From a virus, in the IMG/VR virus record IMGVR_UViG_3300028831_000166, positions 1 through 20,269 of that record: a stretch of 20,269 bases of DNA. The stretch is one strand, 5' to 3'. The position numbers and the translations under genes are program-made. Under the pieces are notes generated by a model, which was not told the DNA's origin, ran no database searches, and saw only the letters and a program-made list of their open reading frames with translations. This document shows positions 13,791 through 20,269 of this stretch, piece by piece (position 1 is the stretch's first letter; every line of letters begins with the position of its first letter).

Positions 13791-14467
13791 GCCAGGTCAT
13801 CATCCTGTGCCCCAGCCGGGGCAGGCCCTCGCGTGCGCTGGCCATGGCCTCATCGGCGGAGGAGATGGCCGAGGGACGCATCGAGGTCCGCATCCTGGTC
13901 GATGAGGACGACCCGTCTCTGCCGGAGTACAGGGCCTTGGGCATGCACGTCTTCGAGATGCCCAAGGACCTCGGTTTCTCGGGAACCCTCAACTATGTCG
14001 CCAAGAGCCTGTGGCACGACCCAACTCACATCTTGGGAGCGTTCGGGGACGACGTCATCTTCCGCACGCCGGGCTGGGACAAGCAGATCGAAGAGGCCCT
14101 AAAGACCCCGGGCATCGCCTACGGTGACGACCTGATCCACGGCGAGAAGCACCCCAGCGCGGTGTTCATGTCTGCCTCGATCGCCAAGGCTCTGGGCTGG
14201 CTGGCCCTCCCTGCCTCCAAGCACCAATGGGTCGACGATGGCTGGAAGCGCCTGGGTCAGGCGACCGGCACGCTGCGTTTCGTGCCCATCATCGTGGAGC
14301 ACATGCATCCTGCGGTGGGCAAGGCCGAGATGGACGACGGCTATCGACGGGTGTTCGACGGCGAGAACGCCAAGCGTGACTACGAGGGCTTCGAGGGTTG
14401 GGTCAAAGACGGGCTGCACGCCGACACGCTCAAGGTGCAGATGCTGCTCAAGGGCAGAGTGGAGTGA
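13787..14467 (+). CDS. Glycosyltransferase, GT-A/family-2-like
   Basis: The start is GTG at 13787, overlapping the stop of the TagD-like gene; an open frame to 13700 lies inside that gene and is rejected. The 226-aa protein opens with VIILCPSRGRPSRA, a nucleotide-binding beta strand and loop typical of GT-A folds. It has LVDEDDPSLPEY at 38-49, GFSGTLNYVAK at 63-73 and a metal-binding-like GDDVIF at 87-92, followed by TPGWD. EHMH at 171-174 may be a further metal or catalytic site. Donor and acceptor are unknown. It is coupled by GTGA to the next glycosyltransferase. Confidence 0.8.
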   Translation: MSQVIILCPSRGRPSRALAMASSAEEMAEGRIEVRILVDEDDPSLPEYRALGMHVFEMPKDLGFSGTLNYVAKSLWHDPTHILGAFGDDVIFRTPGWDKQIEEALKTPGIAYGDDLIHGEKHPSAVFMSASIAKALGWLALPASKHQWVDDGWKRLGQATGTLRFVPIIVEHMHPAVGKAEMDDGYRRVFDGENAKRDYEGFEGWVKDGLHADTLKVQMLLKGRVE

Positions 14468-16047
14468 AGACCGTCTTTCTCGTGCCGCGGCGGCCCGACA
14501 ACGGACCGCGAGACAGATCATGGGAATACTGTCGGGCTCGGTGGGAGCGCTATTTCCCTGAAGTGGCTGTCGTGGAGGGCCACCACATTGAGGGACCCTT
14601 CAGCCGCTCAAAGGCCATCAACTTAGCTGCGCGGCTGGCCGATGAGGGTGGGCGTTGGGACTTCGCCATCGTCATCGACGCGGACGTGATGCTTAAGGTT
14701 TCTCAGGTTCGCCAAGCCATGAAGACGGCGAAGGCCACCGGCAAGGTCACTTGGGCCCATCGTCGCTGGCGGGGCATCACCAAAGACTGGACGGAACGGA
14801 TCGTCGCTGATCAGCACGAATGCGGCCCAGAGATTGACCACGACGACGTGGACGTGTGGGTCGAGAGGACAACGCCGATCTCATGGTCCTGCTGCTTTGT
14901 CGTACCCCGAGCGGTCTTCGATGATCTCGGGGGATTCGATGAGCGCTTCGTGGGCTGGGGATTTGAGGATCTCGCGTGGCAGGCTTCAGTGGTCGGGTTG
15001 TACGGTCACGAGCGTATCGAAGGCGACGTCTACCACTTCTGGCACCCGCGCTCGGAGGAGCGGATCATCCAGGGCCAGCCCGGATCCACCGCCTCGCGGG
15101 CCTATGTCCTGAATGCCAGATTGGGACGAAGGTACATGCTCGCTCTCAGAAGGGATCACGGGCTGCACGACCGTCCCGGCCTGCCCGCTTCCGAGCAGGA
15201 GCGCCAGCAGGACATCGCCAACCTGAAGCGCGACGACGCCAAGCTGGCCGCTCAGAATCAGGGAATGGGCCTGCCTGATTGGTCTAAGTGGTGGCCGACG
15301 CTCGAGGAGCTGAGAGAAGGGGCCAAAGGCCATCTGGAACCCCATGTCACCTTAGTGGTCATGTCGGGGGGCCTTCCGTCAACGTGGCAGCAGCGCCGGG
15401 CCTACCTGGAGAAGGCCGTTGCCTCGCTGAAAGAGAACGTGCAGGGGCCGATCGCCAAGCGGGTGATCTACTCGACCTGGCCTGACGAATCCATCCGCGC
15501 CTGGCTGCGCAAGGCGTTCCCCGACTTCTACATCGTGGGACCTGAGCCCCACGAGATCGTGGCCTGGCCGGAGGCCGAGCGTCACGCACGCTCCATGTCT
15601 GCCCTGTTCAAGTACCTGTCTCGCAAGGCGCTGACCGAGTACGTCTTCCTGGCCGAGGACGACTTCGTCTACACGCACAAGGTGGAACTCCGCCCCCTGG
15701 TAGAGGCGCTGGACACCCATCCCCACCTCGTCCAGATCGCGCTCCTGCGCCAGCCCGTCCATCCGAGAGAGATTGAGAAAGGCGGCGTGCTGGGCTGGCC
15801 GCGCGAGTCATTTACCTCCGAGCACCTCAACGGCTTCCACTGGCTCGAGCATCGCAACTTCTGGACGAACAACCCGAGCCTGTTCAGGCAGTCACTGACC
15901 TCTCAGGGCTGGCCGGTACAGCCTTCATCCGAACGCCTGTTCGGGAACACGCTGCTGCGCGACGTCAATCTGCGCTTCGGGATCTGGGGCGACGGGGAGG
16001 CTTGGGTAGAGCACATCGGGGAAGTCAGGTCGTCGAGTGCCTATTGA
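14464..16047 (+). CDS. Two-domain glycosyltransferase (527 aa)
   Basis: The start is GTG at 14464, overlapping the previous stop (GTGA). The N-terminal domain, about residues 1-235, is a GT-A enzyme with DAD at 72-74 and GGFDERFVGWGFEDLAW at 156-172. That motif is the galactosyl/GalNAc-transferase C-terminal signature (GT7/GT27-like), including the acidic pair E168/D169. Residues about 240-290 form a charged linker. The second domain, about 293-520, starts LEPHVTLVVMSGGLPSTW and carries FLAEDDF at 395-401, a DxD-like site. Two catalytic domains in one chain could add two sugars in sequence, as in polymerising transferases. Donor, acceptor and processivity are unknown. Confidence 0.82.
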   Translation: MKTVFLVPRRPDNGPRDRSWEYCRARWERYFPEVAVVEGHHIEGPFSRSKAINLAARLADEGGRWDFAIVIDADVMLKVSQVRQAMKTAKATGKVTWAHRRWRGITKDWTERIVADQHECGPEIDHDDVDVWVERTTPISWSCCFVVPRAVFDDLGGFDERFVGWGFEDLAWQASVVGLYGHERIEGDVYHFWHPRSEERIIQGQPGSTASRAYVLNARLGRRYMLALRRDHGLHDRPGLPASEQERQQDIANLKRDDAKLAAQNQGMGLPDWSKWWPTLEELREGAKGHLEPHVTLVVMSGGLPSTWQQRRAYLEKAVASLKENVQGPIAKRVIYSTWPDESIRAWLRKAFPDFYIVGPEPHEIVAWPEAERHARSMSALFKYLSRKALTEYVFLAEDDFVYTHKVELRPLVEALDTHPHLVQIALLRQPVHPREIEKGGVLGWPRESFTSEHLNGFHWLEHRNFWTNNPSLFRQSLTSQGWPVQPSSERLFGNTLLRDVNLRFGIWGDGEAWVEHIGEVRSSSAY

Positions 16048-17035
16048 CGCCATCGCGGGGGAGCCGCAGTTCCTCGACCATCTGGCTCCGGTCTGGAAGG
16101 CGCTGCCACCCGCAGTGCGAGGTCGCTTTCTGGTCGCGTTCGAGATGGCCGAGCAGGCACAGCGGCTTGAGATCGACGCCATCCTCAAGCAGTTCACGGT
16201 CGGCACCGAGGCCGGCTCCAAGGGCGAGCCGCGCGGACCGAAGTGTCTGGTCGCCAGCTACGGTGACGTGAAGAAGGCACGCCGACTGGGATACGGTGAC
16301 TTCGCGCGCTTTGAGCATGGCATCGGGCAGGCCTACTCCAACACGCATCCCTCCTACGCTGGCGGGCGGGATGCCTCGGACCATTCCTTGTTCCTGATGC
16401 CGAACGAGTATTCGGCCAACCTGTGGTGGACTGCCTACCCCAGCGCCCGGGTCGAGGTCGTCGGATCTCCTCGCCTCGACTCTCTACCTCAGCGTGAAGG
16501 CGAACCCGGACGGGTGGTGGCCTTCTCGCTGCACTGGCGCTGCAACGTGGCGCCCGAGACCTACCCGGCGGGCGAGTTCGCGTCAGCCCTGCCTGCCCTC
16601 TCTAGGAGATTCACGGTGCTGGGGCACGGTCACCCACGAGGAATCGGGGACCTGATGCCCTACTACCAACGGCTAGGCATCGAGTTGGTGCCCGACTTCG
16701 AGGAGATCTGCCGCAGGGCGGACGTGTTCGTGGCGGACAACTCGAGCGCGATGTACGAGTTCGCGGCGACCGGTAGACCTGTGGTCGCGCTGAACAGTCA
16801 GAACTGGCGGCGGCACGTCCATCATGGCCTGAGATTCTGGGACGCGGTGCCCGGAGAGCAGGTGGACGACCCGGCGGATCTGATCGATGCCGTGGAGCGC
16901 GCCTTGGGCGACCCAGACTGGCTGAGAGCGGTCAGAGAGCACGCGCTGGGGATTGTGTACCCCTACCGTTCCGGGGCGGCACAGCGGGCGGCACAGAGGC
17001 TCGCTACTTGGGCGCAGGTTGCAGTGGCAGCCTGA
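16037..17035 (+). CDS. CDP-glycerol glycerophosphotransferase-like protein (TagB/TagF-like)
   Basis: GTG at 16037 overlaps the preceding gene by 11 bp. The 332-aa protein looks like the catalytic half of the family that transfers glycerol phosphate from CDP-glycerol: RFEHGIGQAY (H94), VVGSPRLDSL at 141-150, TVLGHGHPRG at 193-202 (H197, H199), and the donor-site pattern VADNSSAMYEFAATGRPVVALN at 232-253. Members also use other donors, so the substrate is inferred from the TagD-like gene three positions upstream. No membrane helix is visible, so it probably acts in the cytoplasm on a soluble acceptor. Its 3' end overlaps the convergent RHH gene (17004-17035). Confidence 0.75.
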   Translation: MPIDAIAGEPQFLDHLAPVWKALPPAVRGRFLVAFEMAEQAQRLEIDAILKQFTVGTEAGSKGEPRGPKCLVASYGDVKKARRLGYGDFARFEHGIGQAYSNTHPSYAGGRDASDHSLFLMPNEYSANLWWTAYPSARVEVVGSPRLDSLPQREGEPGRVVAFSLHWRCNVAPETYPAGEFASALPALSRRFTVLGHGHPRGIGDLMPYYQRLGIELVPDFEEICRRADVFVADNSSAMYEFAATGRPVVALNSQNWRRHVHHGLRFWDAVPGEQVDDPADLIDAVERALGDPDWLRAVREHALGIVYPYRSGAAQRAAQRLATWAQVAVAA

Positions 17036-17195
17036 TGGGTTCCTCGATGACTTGGCCCACGCTGTCGATCCTCACCTTGCGGAACAGGATGGCCCGGATC
17101 AGGTCGCTCAGGGTGCGTCCTTCACGCTCGGCCCGCTCCTTGAGCAGGGCCAGTTCGGCGTCGGTGAGCCTGACCGGCACGATGTGAGGACGCAC
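17004..17195 (-). CDS. Ribbon-helix-helix DNA-binding protein (CopG/Arc type), 63 aa
   Basis: This is the only reverse-strand gene that I accept. GTG start at 17195-17193, stop at 17006-17004. The sequence IVPVRLTDAELALLKERAER followed by EGRTLSDLIRAILFRK gives the beta strand, helix A, turn and helix B of an RHH dimer. The final 23 residues are Pro-rich. RHH proteins of this size are usually autorepressors or phage/plasmid regulators. It converges on the glycerophosphotransferase gene with a 32-bp overlap and diverges from the head-closure gene. Its upstream region holds a 25-bp symmetric element, so autoregulation and an effect on the downstream genes are plausible but unproven. Confidence 0.8.
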   Translation of the reverse strand: MRPHIVPVRLTDAELALLKERAEREGRTLSDLIRAILFRKVRIDSVGQVIEEPIRLPLQPAPK

Positions 17196-17197
17196 TG

Positions 17198-17222
17198 TGC
17201 AACAGGGTATTACAAACTTGCA
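17198..17222. promoter_or_regulatory. Symmetric operator-like element upstream of the RHH gene
   Basis: TGCAA (17198-17202) and TTGCA (17218-17222) are inverted arms, and GTATTAC (17207-17213) sits between them. Both share one dyad centre at 17210, giving 8 paired positions out of 12. The element begins 3 bases upstream of the RHH start codon and 30-54 bases before the forward gene at 17252, in a locally AT-richer stretch. On the minus strand it contains a TAATAC that could serve as a -10 element. This is a suitable place for RHH dimers to bind and block transcription. Confidence 0.55.
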
Positions 17223-17251
17223 TTCGGACCTAGGCCTGCCTTACTGCACGA

Positions 17252-17641
17252 GTGAGTTTTTCTGATCTGCTGATCCATGATCTGCTGATCAAGAGCCCCG
17301 ACCCCGCCATCTCACCCGACACCACTGGCCAGCTCCACTACGACTCGACCGGTCAGCCGGTGGGCGACACCACCGACAGCGTGGACGAGGACTGGAACTC
17401 AGCAGACTTCGCCAAGGGCCTGGTGCAGGAGCTGACCGCCAAGTGGCCGATGGGACCCGGAGCGGGGCCTGAGCTGGTGGATACCCGCATCTTCCTGCTG
17501 CCCGACACGGTTATTCACGAGCTCGACAAGATCAAGCGCACCGACATCGACCCTGAGCAGGTGTACCAGGCCGTGTTCGTCAGGGACGCAGCCGGCCGAG
17601 GTCACCACATCGAGGTCCAGGCGCGGAGGATCCCACTGTGA
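17252..17641 (+). CDS. Probable head-closure / head-tail joining protein, 129 aa
   Basis: GTG at 17252. The N-terminal part contains a repeated DLLI (SDLLIHDLLIK), produced by a 13-bp direct repeat at 17263-17275 and 17278-17290. The middle is acidic and Thr/Ser-rich (TTDSVDEDWNSADF), and the C-terminal half is beta-rich (TRIFLLPDTVIHELDKI, QVYQAVFVRD). By size and place before the gp10-like gene, it fits the stopper or head-closure protein that seals the connector. The assignment rests mainly on synteny. Confidence 0.6.
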   Translation: MSFSDLLIHDLLIKSPDPAISPDTTGQLHYDSTGQPVGDTTDSVDEDWNSADFAKGLVQELTAKWPMGPGAGPELVDTRIFLLPDTVIHELDKIKRTDIDPEQVYQAVFVRDAAGRGHHIEVQARRIPL

Positions 17642-17991
17642 TTCGTCTTGAAGGGCTGACCGGGGTCCTTGAGTCGCTGGCCAAGCACGAGGAGAAGGTC
17701 GTGGGCGCAGGAGTGGCCGGGGTGACGCTGGCCGCCGAGCGCGTGCAGGAGGCGTGGATCAACAACATCATCGGCGACGACCTCGTCCTGACTGGGCACT
17801 ACCGCGACTCGATCAAGGTCCACCCCGACGGCCTTGAGGCGATCGTGCGCAGCGACGACACGCCCTACGCCGATATCTTGGAGTTCGGCGACTCGCGCCA
17901 AGCCGCCCACTATCCAGCCACTCGGGCGGCGGACGAGTCGCACGAGGAGATCATCAACGCCGTGGCCGAGACGGTGGGCAAGGTGCTATGA
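17638..17991 (+). CDS. HK97 gp10-like tail-joining protein
   Basis: GTG at 17638 overlaps the previous stop (GTGA), with GGAGG at 17625-17629. The 117-aa protein has the gp10-like layout: an N-terminal helix (VLESLAKHEEKVVGAGVAGVTLAAERVQEAWINNI), a TGHYRDSIKV segment, the PYADILEFGDSRQAAHYPATRA core, and a C-terminal helix. Members of this family join the tail to the head or act in tail completion. The next gene, a tail terminator, overlaps by 4 bp (ATGA), as is usual for the pair. Confidence 0.87.
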   Translation: MIRLEGLTGVLESLAKHEEKVVGAGVAGVTLAAERVQEAWINNIIGDDLVLTGHYRDSIKVHPDGLEAIVRSDDTPYADILEFGDSRQAAHYPATRAADESHEEIINAVAETVGKVL

Positions 17992-18386
17992 CCGATCCCG
18001 AGCTGATCTTCGACGCGGTCACCTCCGACATCACTCTGGCCCAGCTGATCGGGGGCCGCATCTACCCCGTCGTCTTGCCGGAGGAGCCGGAGATGCCGGC
18101 CATTACCTACGGGCTGGTTTCGCAGCCCACCGAGGTCACCCAGGACGGGGCGCAGTACCGCTGGCCGCGCTGGCGCTTCCGCATCTACTCCCTGAAGTAC
18201 GCCGACCTGGTTCCGGTGGCTAAGGCCATCGCCGCCATCTTCGGCGATCGCACCGTCTCACCTCTGCCCAGTTCGCGGATTGAGTACCCGGCCAGCACTG
18301 CCGAGGGGCAGGAGATCGACACCCACCGTTACTGGCGGTCCATTGACGTCATCGCATTCGACGTGGCTGGAGGAGCTGCGCAGTGA
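17988..18386 (+). CDS. Tail terminator-like protein (DUF3168-type)
   Basis: The 132-aa protein starts with an ATGA overlap. It shows the helical start DAVTSDITLAQLIGGRIYPV, then PEMPAITYGLVS, RFRIYSLKYADLVPVAKAIAAIFG, and the terminal beta strands of YWRSIDVIAFDV. This is the pattern of the DUF3168/tail-completion family, which caps the tail tube and sets the head-proximal tail end. Order (gp10-like, terminator, tail tube) is as in other siphophages. Confidence 0.85.
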   Translation: MTDPELIFDAVTSDITLAQLIGGRIYPVVLPEEPEMPAITYGLVSQPTEVTQDGAQYRWPRWRFRIYSLKYADLVPVAKAIAAIFGDRTVSPLPSSRIEYPASTAEGQEIDTHRYWRSIDVIAFDVAGGAAQ

Positions 18387-18520
18387 CCAAGAGAAAGACC
18401 CCTGAGAAGCCCCCTGAGGAGGAGCCGAGACCGAAGCAGCCCGAAGCTCCAGCACGGAGTCAGCCCACCCAGAAACTCCAGTTTCACCGTCGACCCCGAC
18501 CCCTAATGAGAGGAACCTAA
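18383..18520 (+). CDS. Small basic Pro-rich protein, 45 aa
   Basis: GTG at 18383 overlaps the terminator gene (GTGA) and has GGAGGAG at 18369-18375, a very good ribosome binding site. The peptide begins MTKRKTPEKPPEEEPRPKQP and ends HRRPRPLMRGT. It is highly charged and Pro-rich, with no expected fold. No family is recognised. The strong signal and coupled start argue for translation; it could also be a linker-type remnant. Confidence 0.5.
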   Translation: MTKRKTPEKPPEEEPRPKQPEAPARSQPTQKLQFHRRPRPLMRGT

Positions 18521-18524
18521 GCAA

Positions 18525-18914
18525 ATGGCAGGCCTGACCCACACCTACCTTCACACCATCAAGAACGACGCCGGCGCGTCGGTGATCACCGACAAGATCG
18601 TGATCACCGCTGACACTGAGGAGAACTTCAGCGTGGCAGTGCCAGCCACCTCCTTCGTGGAGGTGGTGCTGGCCTTCGATAAGGACGCGCTGGTCAGCTT
18701 CTTCGTGGAGCTCGACCAGGCCGGCACGTTTGACACCAACGCCCACGGCGGGGCGGGCGGCAACACGTTCCCGCTGGCGGCCAAGACGGCGCTGTTCTGG
18801 AACAACACCCTGCAAAACGCCAACCCGATCACGGTCAACGTGACCTCCATCTTCATCAGCAACACCAGCTCTGTGGCGGCTACCGCCAAGGGCGGCTTCC
18901 TCATCCAGCAGTAA
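18525..18914 (+). CDS. Unknown small virion-type protein, 129 aa
   Basis: ATG at 18525 with AGAGGA at 18509-18514. The protein is beta-rich, Thr/Val/Ala-rich and lacks Cys: DKIVITADTEENFSVAVPAT, VEVVLAFDKDALVSFFVELD, NTFPLAAKTALFWNNTLQN, and a final TVNVTSIFISNTSS strand pair. This resembles a compact beta-sandwich, as in phage decoration or tail-associated proteins. No specific family is recognised. It lies between the tail terminator and the tail tube gene, so a virion role is likely by position only. Confidence 0.7.
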   Translation: MAGLTHTYLHTIKNDAGASVITDKIVITADTEENFSVAVPATSFVEVVLAFDKDALVSFFVELDQAGTFDTNAHGGAGGNTFPLAAKTALFWNNTLQNANPITVNVTSIFISNTSSVAATAKGGFLIQQ

Positions 18915-18937
18915 GACGACCAGCAAGGAGACCACGC

Positions 18938-19345
18938 ATGAGTAACGCAGTCGCGGGTCCGGGCTGGTTGCTATCGCACAACGGGACGTTGATTGCCGAA
19001 GTCAAGGACATCAACGGACCGGAGCAGGAGGCGGAGACCGACGACGTCACCAACCAGTCCAGCCCCAACCACTATCAGGAGATCATCACCACACTGCTCA
19101 AGGGCGGCAACGTCACGTTCGTGTGCAACTACGTCCCGGGCGACTCGTCCCAGACGGGGCTGCTGACGGCCCTCCAGGCCCGGGGCGTGGAGACCTTCAC
19201 CATCGAGAACGGCACGGGCGTGGGCTCGGCGGCGACCATCGCCTTCGACGCCCGGGTGTCCAAGTGGGGCAGCAAGTTTCCGGTGTCCAAGGCCGCCACG
19301 CTCGACATCACCCTGGCCGTCACTGGCCCGGTCACCATCACCTAG
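18938..19345 (+). CDS. Major tail tube protein
   Basis: ATG at 18938 has AAGGAG at 18925-18930, one of the best sites in the window, as expected for an abundant protein. The 135-aa sequence has the tail-tube pattern: GWLLSHNGTLIAEVKDINGP, DDVTNQSSPNHYQEIITTLLKGG, VTFVCNYVPGDSSQTGLLTA, and a KAATLDITLAVTGPVTIT end. It polymerises as hexamer rings around the tape measure. The following chaperone and tape measure genes support the call. Confidence 0.87.
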   Translation: MSNAVAGPGWLLSHNGTLIAEVKDINGPEQEAETDDVTNQSSPNHYQEIITTLLKGGNVTFVCNYVPGDSSQTGLLTALQARGVETFTIENGTGVGSAATIAFDARVSKWGSKFPVSKAATLDITLAVTGPVTIT

Positions 19346-19362
19346 CAGATGAGCAGGCCAGC

Positions 19363-19578
19363 ATGGCCTCAATCGGGAATCGCTCGCTCATCTATTGGCA
19401 GACGCGCCCAGATGGTCCCGGTGACACGCCTGAGGCCATTCTGGAGCTCGTCTGCCGTCGTTTGCGTGCGCTCAATGCCGCTGACGGGGCGCGTGAGTTG
19501 AGCCTCGCCATCCAACGAGCAGAGGAAGCGCAGCACTGGCTACGCGCCCTCAGCGAGAGAAGGAGTGCGTCAGAATGA
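19363..19578 (+). CDS. Small helical protein, possibly Acb2/Tad1-hairpin-like (anti-CBASS)
   Basis: ATG at 19363 follows the tail tube gene; the same frame is open further upstream, but that part lies inside the tube gene. The 71-aa protein starts MASIGNRSLIYWQTRPDG and then has two helices. The second helix, about residues 43-64, contains ARELSLAIQRAEEAQHWLRA, close to the R-E-x-S-L-A...E-E-A...W pattern of the Acb2 hairpin family. Acb2 proteins bind cyclic nucleotide signals and block CBASS immunity. The similarity is short and judged by eye. It overlaps the chaperone gene (ATGA). If the family call is wrong, it is simply a small helical tail-region protein. Confidence 0.5.
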   Translation: MASIGNRSLIYWQTRPDGPGDTPEAILELVCRRLRALNAADGARELSLAIQRAEEAQHWLRALSERRSASE

Positions 19579-20018
19579 CCACCAAGCTCAAGCCTCTATC
19601 CCGCGACGACATCCTGGCGGTTCAGGACCGTGCCACCGAAGAGGTTGAAGTCCCGGAGTGGGGCGGCACCGTCACCGTCCGAGCCTTATCTGGCAATGAG
19701 CGCGACCGCTACCAGAACGGCATGCTCAAGTACGGCCGCAACGACCGCGGGGGGATCGAGATTACTGCCGTCGACGCCGACACCATGCACGCCACCCTTG
19801 TCTCCTTGTCTGTTGTCGACGCCGAGGGCAAGCGTATGTTCGCCGACAAGGACGTCCTTGCTCTGGGGGATAAGTCCGGTGCCGCCTTGGATCGGGTCTA
19901 CAACGTGGCCCTGCGTCTGTCGGGCCTCACCGATCTGGCGCTGGAGGCAGCCAAGGACGGGTTAAAAGGCGACCGGAACGGCGCCTCTGGTTCCAGCTCG
20001 CCCGAGACCTTGGCATGA
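19575..20018 (+). CDS. Tail assembly chaperone (lambda gpG-like short form)
   Basis: ATG at 19575 overlaps the previous stop. The 147-aa protein begins KPLSRDDILAVQDRATEEVEVPEWGG, then VRALSGNERDRYQNGM, as chaperone proteins of actinophage siphoviruses usually do. The helical part near the end includes LTDLALEAAKDGLKG. It lies directly upstream of the tape measure gene, its expected substrate. A -1 frameshift near 19964-19967 would replace the last 16 residues with the downstream reading frame, giving a longer second form of about 204 aa. Confidence 0.85.
   Translation: MTTKLKPLSRDDILAVQDRATEEVEVPEWGGTVTVRALSGNERDRYQNGMLKYGRNDRGGIEITAVDADTMHATLVSLSVVDAEGKRMFADKDVLALGDKSGAALDRVYNVALRLSGLTDLALEAAKDGLKGDRNGASGSSSPETLA
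19961..19994 (+). promoter_or_regulatory. Candidate -1 frameshift site with downstream stem
   Basis: In the chaperone frame the codons are GGG TTA AAA GGC (19959-19970). The four A at 19964-19967 let the tRNA on AAA slip one base back. GGAAC (19975-19979) pairs with GTTCC (19990-19994), starting 7 bases after the A-run. The -1 frame is open from here through the ATG at 20015 to 20188. The heptamer is not a textbook one, since the preceding TTA would mispair, so the exact slip site is uncertain. Confidence 0.6.
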
Positions 20019-20188
20019 GCCTGCGGCGAGTACAGAGCGAAGTGGACAGCCCCGAATTCACGGAGTGGGCGGCCCTGTATGCGCTTGAGCACGAGGAGCA
20101 GACCGGCGAGAAGTCGCAGCCCAGCTCCTACGAGCTCGGGGACAAGCTGCGAGCTTGGGCCCTGATGCACAACGCCACGGTGAAGTAG
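20015..20188 (+). CDS. C-terminal part of the frameshifted tail assembly chaperone (gpGT-like)
   Basis: An ATG at 20015 overlaps the chaperone stop, but the homologous-looking sequence starts before it. The -1 frame reads RRLWFQLARDLGMSLRRV just upstream and across this ATG, then DSPEFTEWAALYALEHEEQ. The pattern LARxLGMSLxxL...S.EFTEWxALY is typical of the second reading frame of siphophage tail chaperones. This favours production as a fusion from 19575 rather than an independent 57-aa protein. No ribosome binding site is seen before 20015. Confidence 0.75.
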   Translation: MSLRRVQSEVDSPEFTEWAALYALEHEEQTGEKSQPSSYELGDKLRAWALMHNATVK

Positions 20189-20269
20189 ATGGCGACTGTC
20201 GGCGAGCTGCTAATTCGGCTGGGGCTGGATAACCGTGCCTTGGCCTTGGGCTTGGCCGAGTCCAAGGGC
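20189..20269 (+). CDS. Probable tape measure protein, N-terminus only
   Basis: ATG at 20189 directly follows the chaperone TAG and stays open to the window edge (27 codons). The start MATVGELLIRLGLDNRALAL resembles the beginning of tape measure proteins, and the position after the frameshifted chaperone is where the gene is expected. The gene is cut by the window end, so length and domains cannot be judged. Confidence 0.7.
   Translation, partial: MATVGELLIRLGLDNRALALGLAESKG

Noticed and set aside
14398-14463. Longer start for the two-domain glycosyltransferase at ATG 14398
   Set aside because: The extra residues are Arg/Ala/Gln-rich and overlap the preceding gene. GTG 14464 starts directly at the first beta strand.
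17263-17290. 13-bp direct repeat TGATCTGCTGATC as attachment site
   Set aside because: It lies inside the head-closure reading frame and encodes a repeated DLLI; there is no integrase nearby.

Overview
This window is a late-gene (virion morphogenesis) segment of a tailed phage or prophage with a long-tailed, HK97-like (siphovirus) plan. The DNA is GC-rich, gene spacing is minimal (many ATGA, GTGA and TTGA stop/start overlaps), and GTG and TTG starts are common. With the style of the protein families, this suggests an actinobacterial or other high-GC Gram-positive host; that is an inference. No integrase, lysis gene, replication gene, tRNA or CRISPR was seen. All functional names come from reading motifs, not from database searches.

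Layout. (1) 86-3730: large terminase, a 51-aa membrane peptide, a portal protein with an extra C-terminal zinc ribbon, and a small Cys/His protein. (2) 3731-9595: a block of probable surface or fibre proteins lying unusually between portal and protease. It holds two small conserved phage-type proteins, an Ig-like small protein with a signal-like leader, a predicted seven-bladed beta-propeller, and a 906-aa Gly/Ala/Thr-rich protein of about 40 units with an embedded 78-aa super-repeat. (3) 9605-10357: a perfect hairpin, an HNH nuclease carrying two Com-like zinc ribbons, and a strongly structured intergenic region in which the Shine-Dalgarno of the next gene is base-paired. (4) 10358-13358: prohead protease, major capsid protein and head-tail connector. 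(5) 13362-17195: a four-gene sugar/glycerophosphate cassette (TagD-like cytidylyltransferase, glycosyltransferase, double glycosyltransferase, TagB/TagF-like transferase), followed by the only reverse-strand gene, a ribbon-helix-helix protein with a symmetric operator-like element at its 5' end. This cassette splits the head-tail connector module. (6) 17252-20269: head closure, HK97 gp10-like protein, tail terminator, small proteins, tail tube, a possible Acb2-like anti-CBASS protein, tail assembly chaperone with a -1 frameshift extension, and the first codons of a probable tape measure gene.

How it fits together. Groups 1, 4 and 6 form the standard packaging, capsid and tail pathway. The sugar cassette is translationally coupled inside the same late operon, so its products are probably made with the virion parts and may decorate virion proteins; the Ser/Thr-rich repeat proteins and the capsid are possible substrates (inference). 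The most unusual points are the glycerophosphate-type decoration cassette, the Com-like zinc ribbons (portal tail and HNH protein) next to a sequestered ribosome binding site, the hierarchical repeat protein, the isolated RHH gene with its operator, and the Acb2-like small gene.
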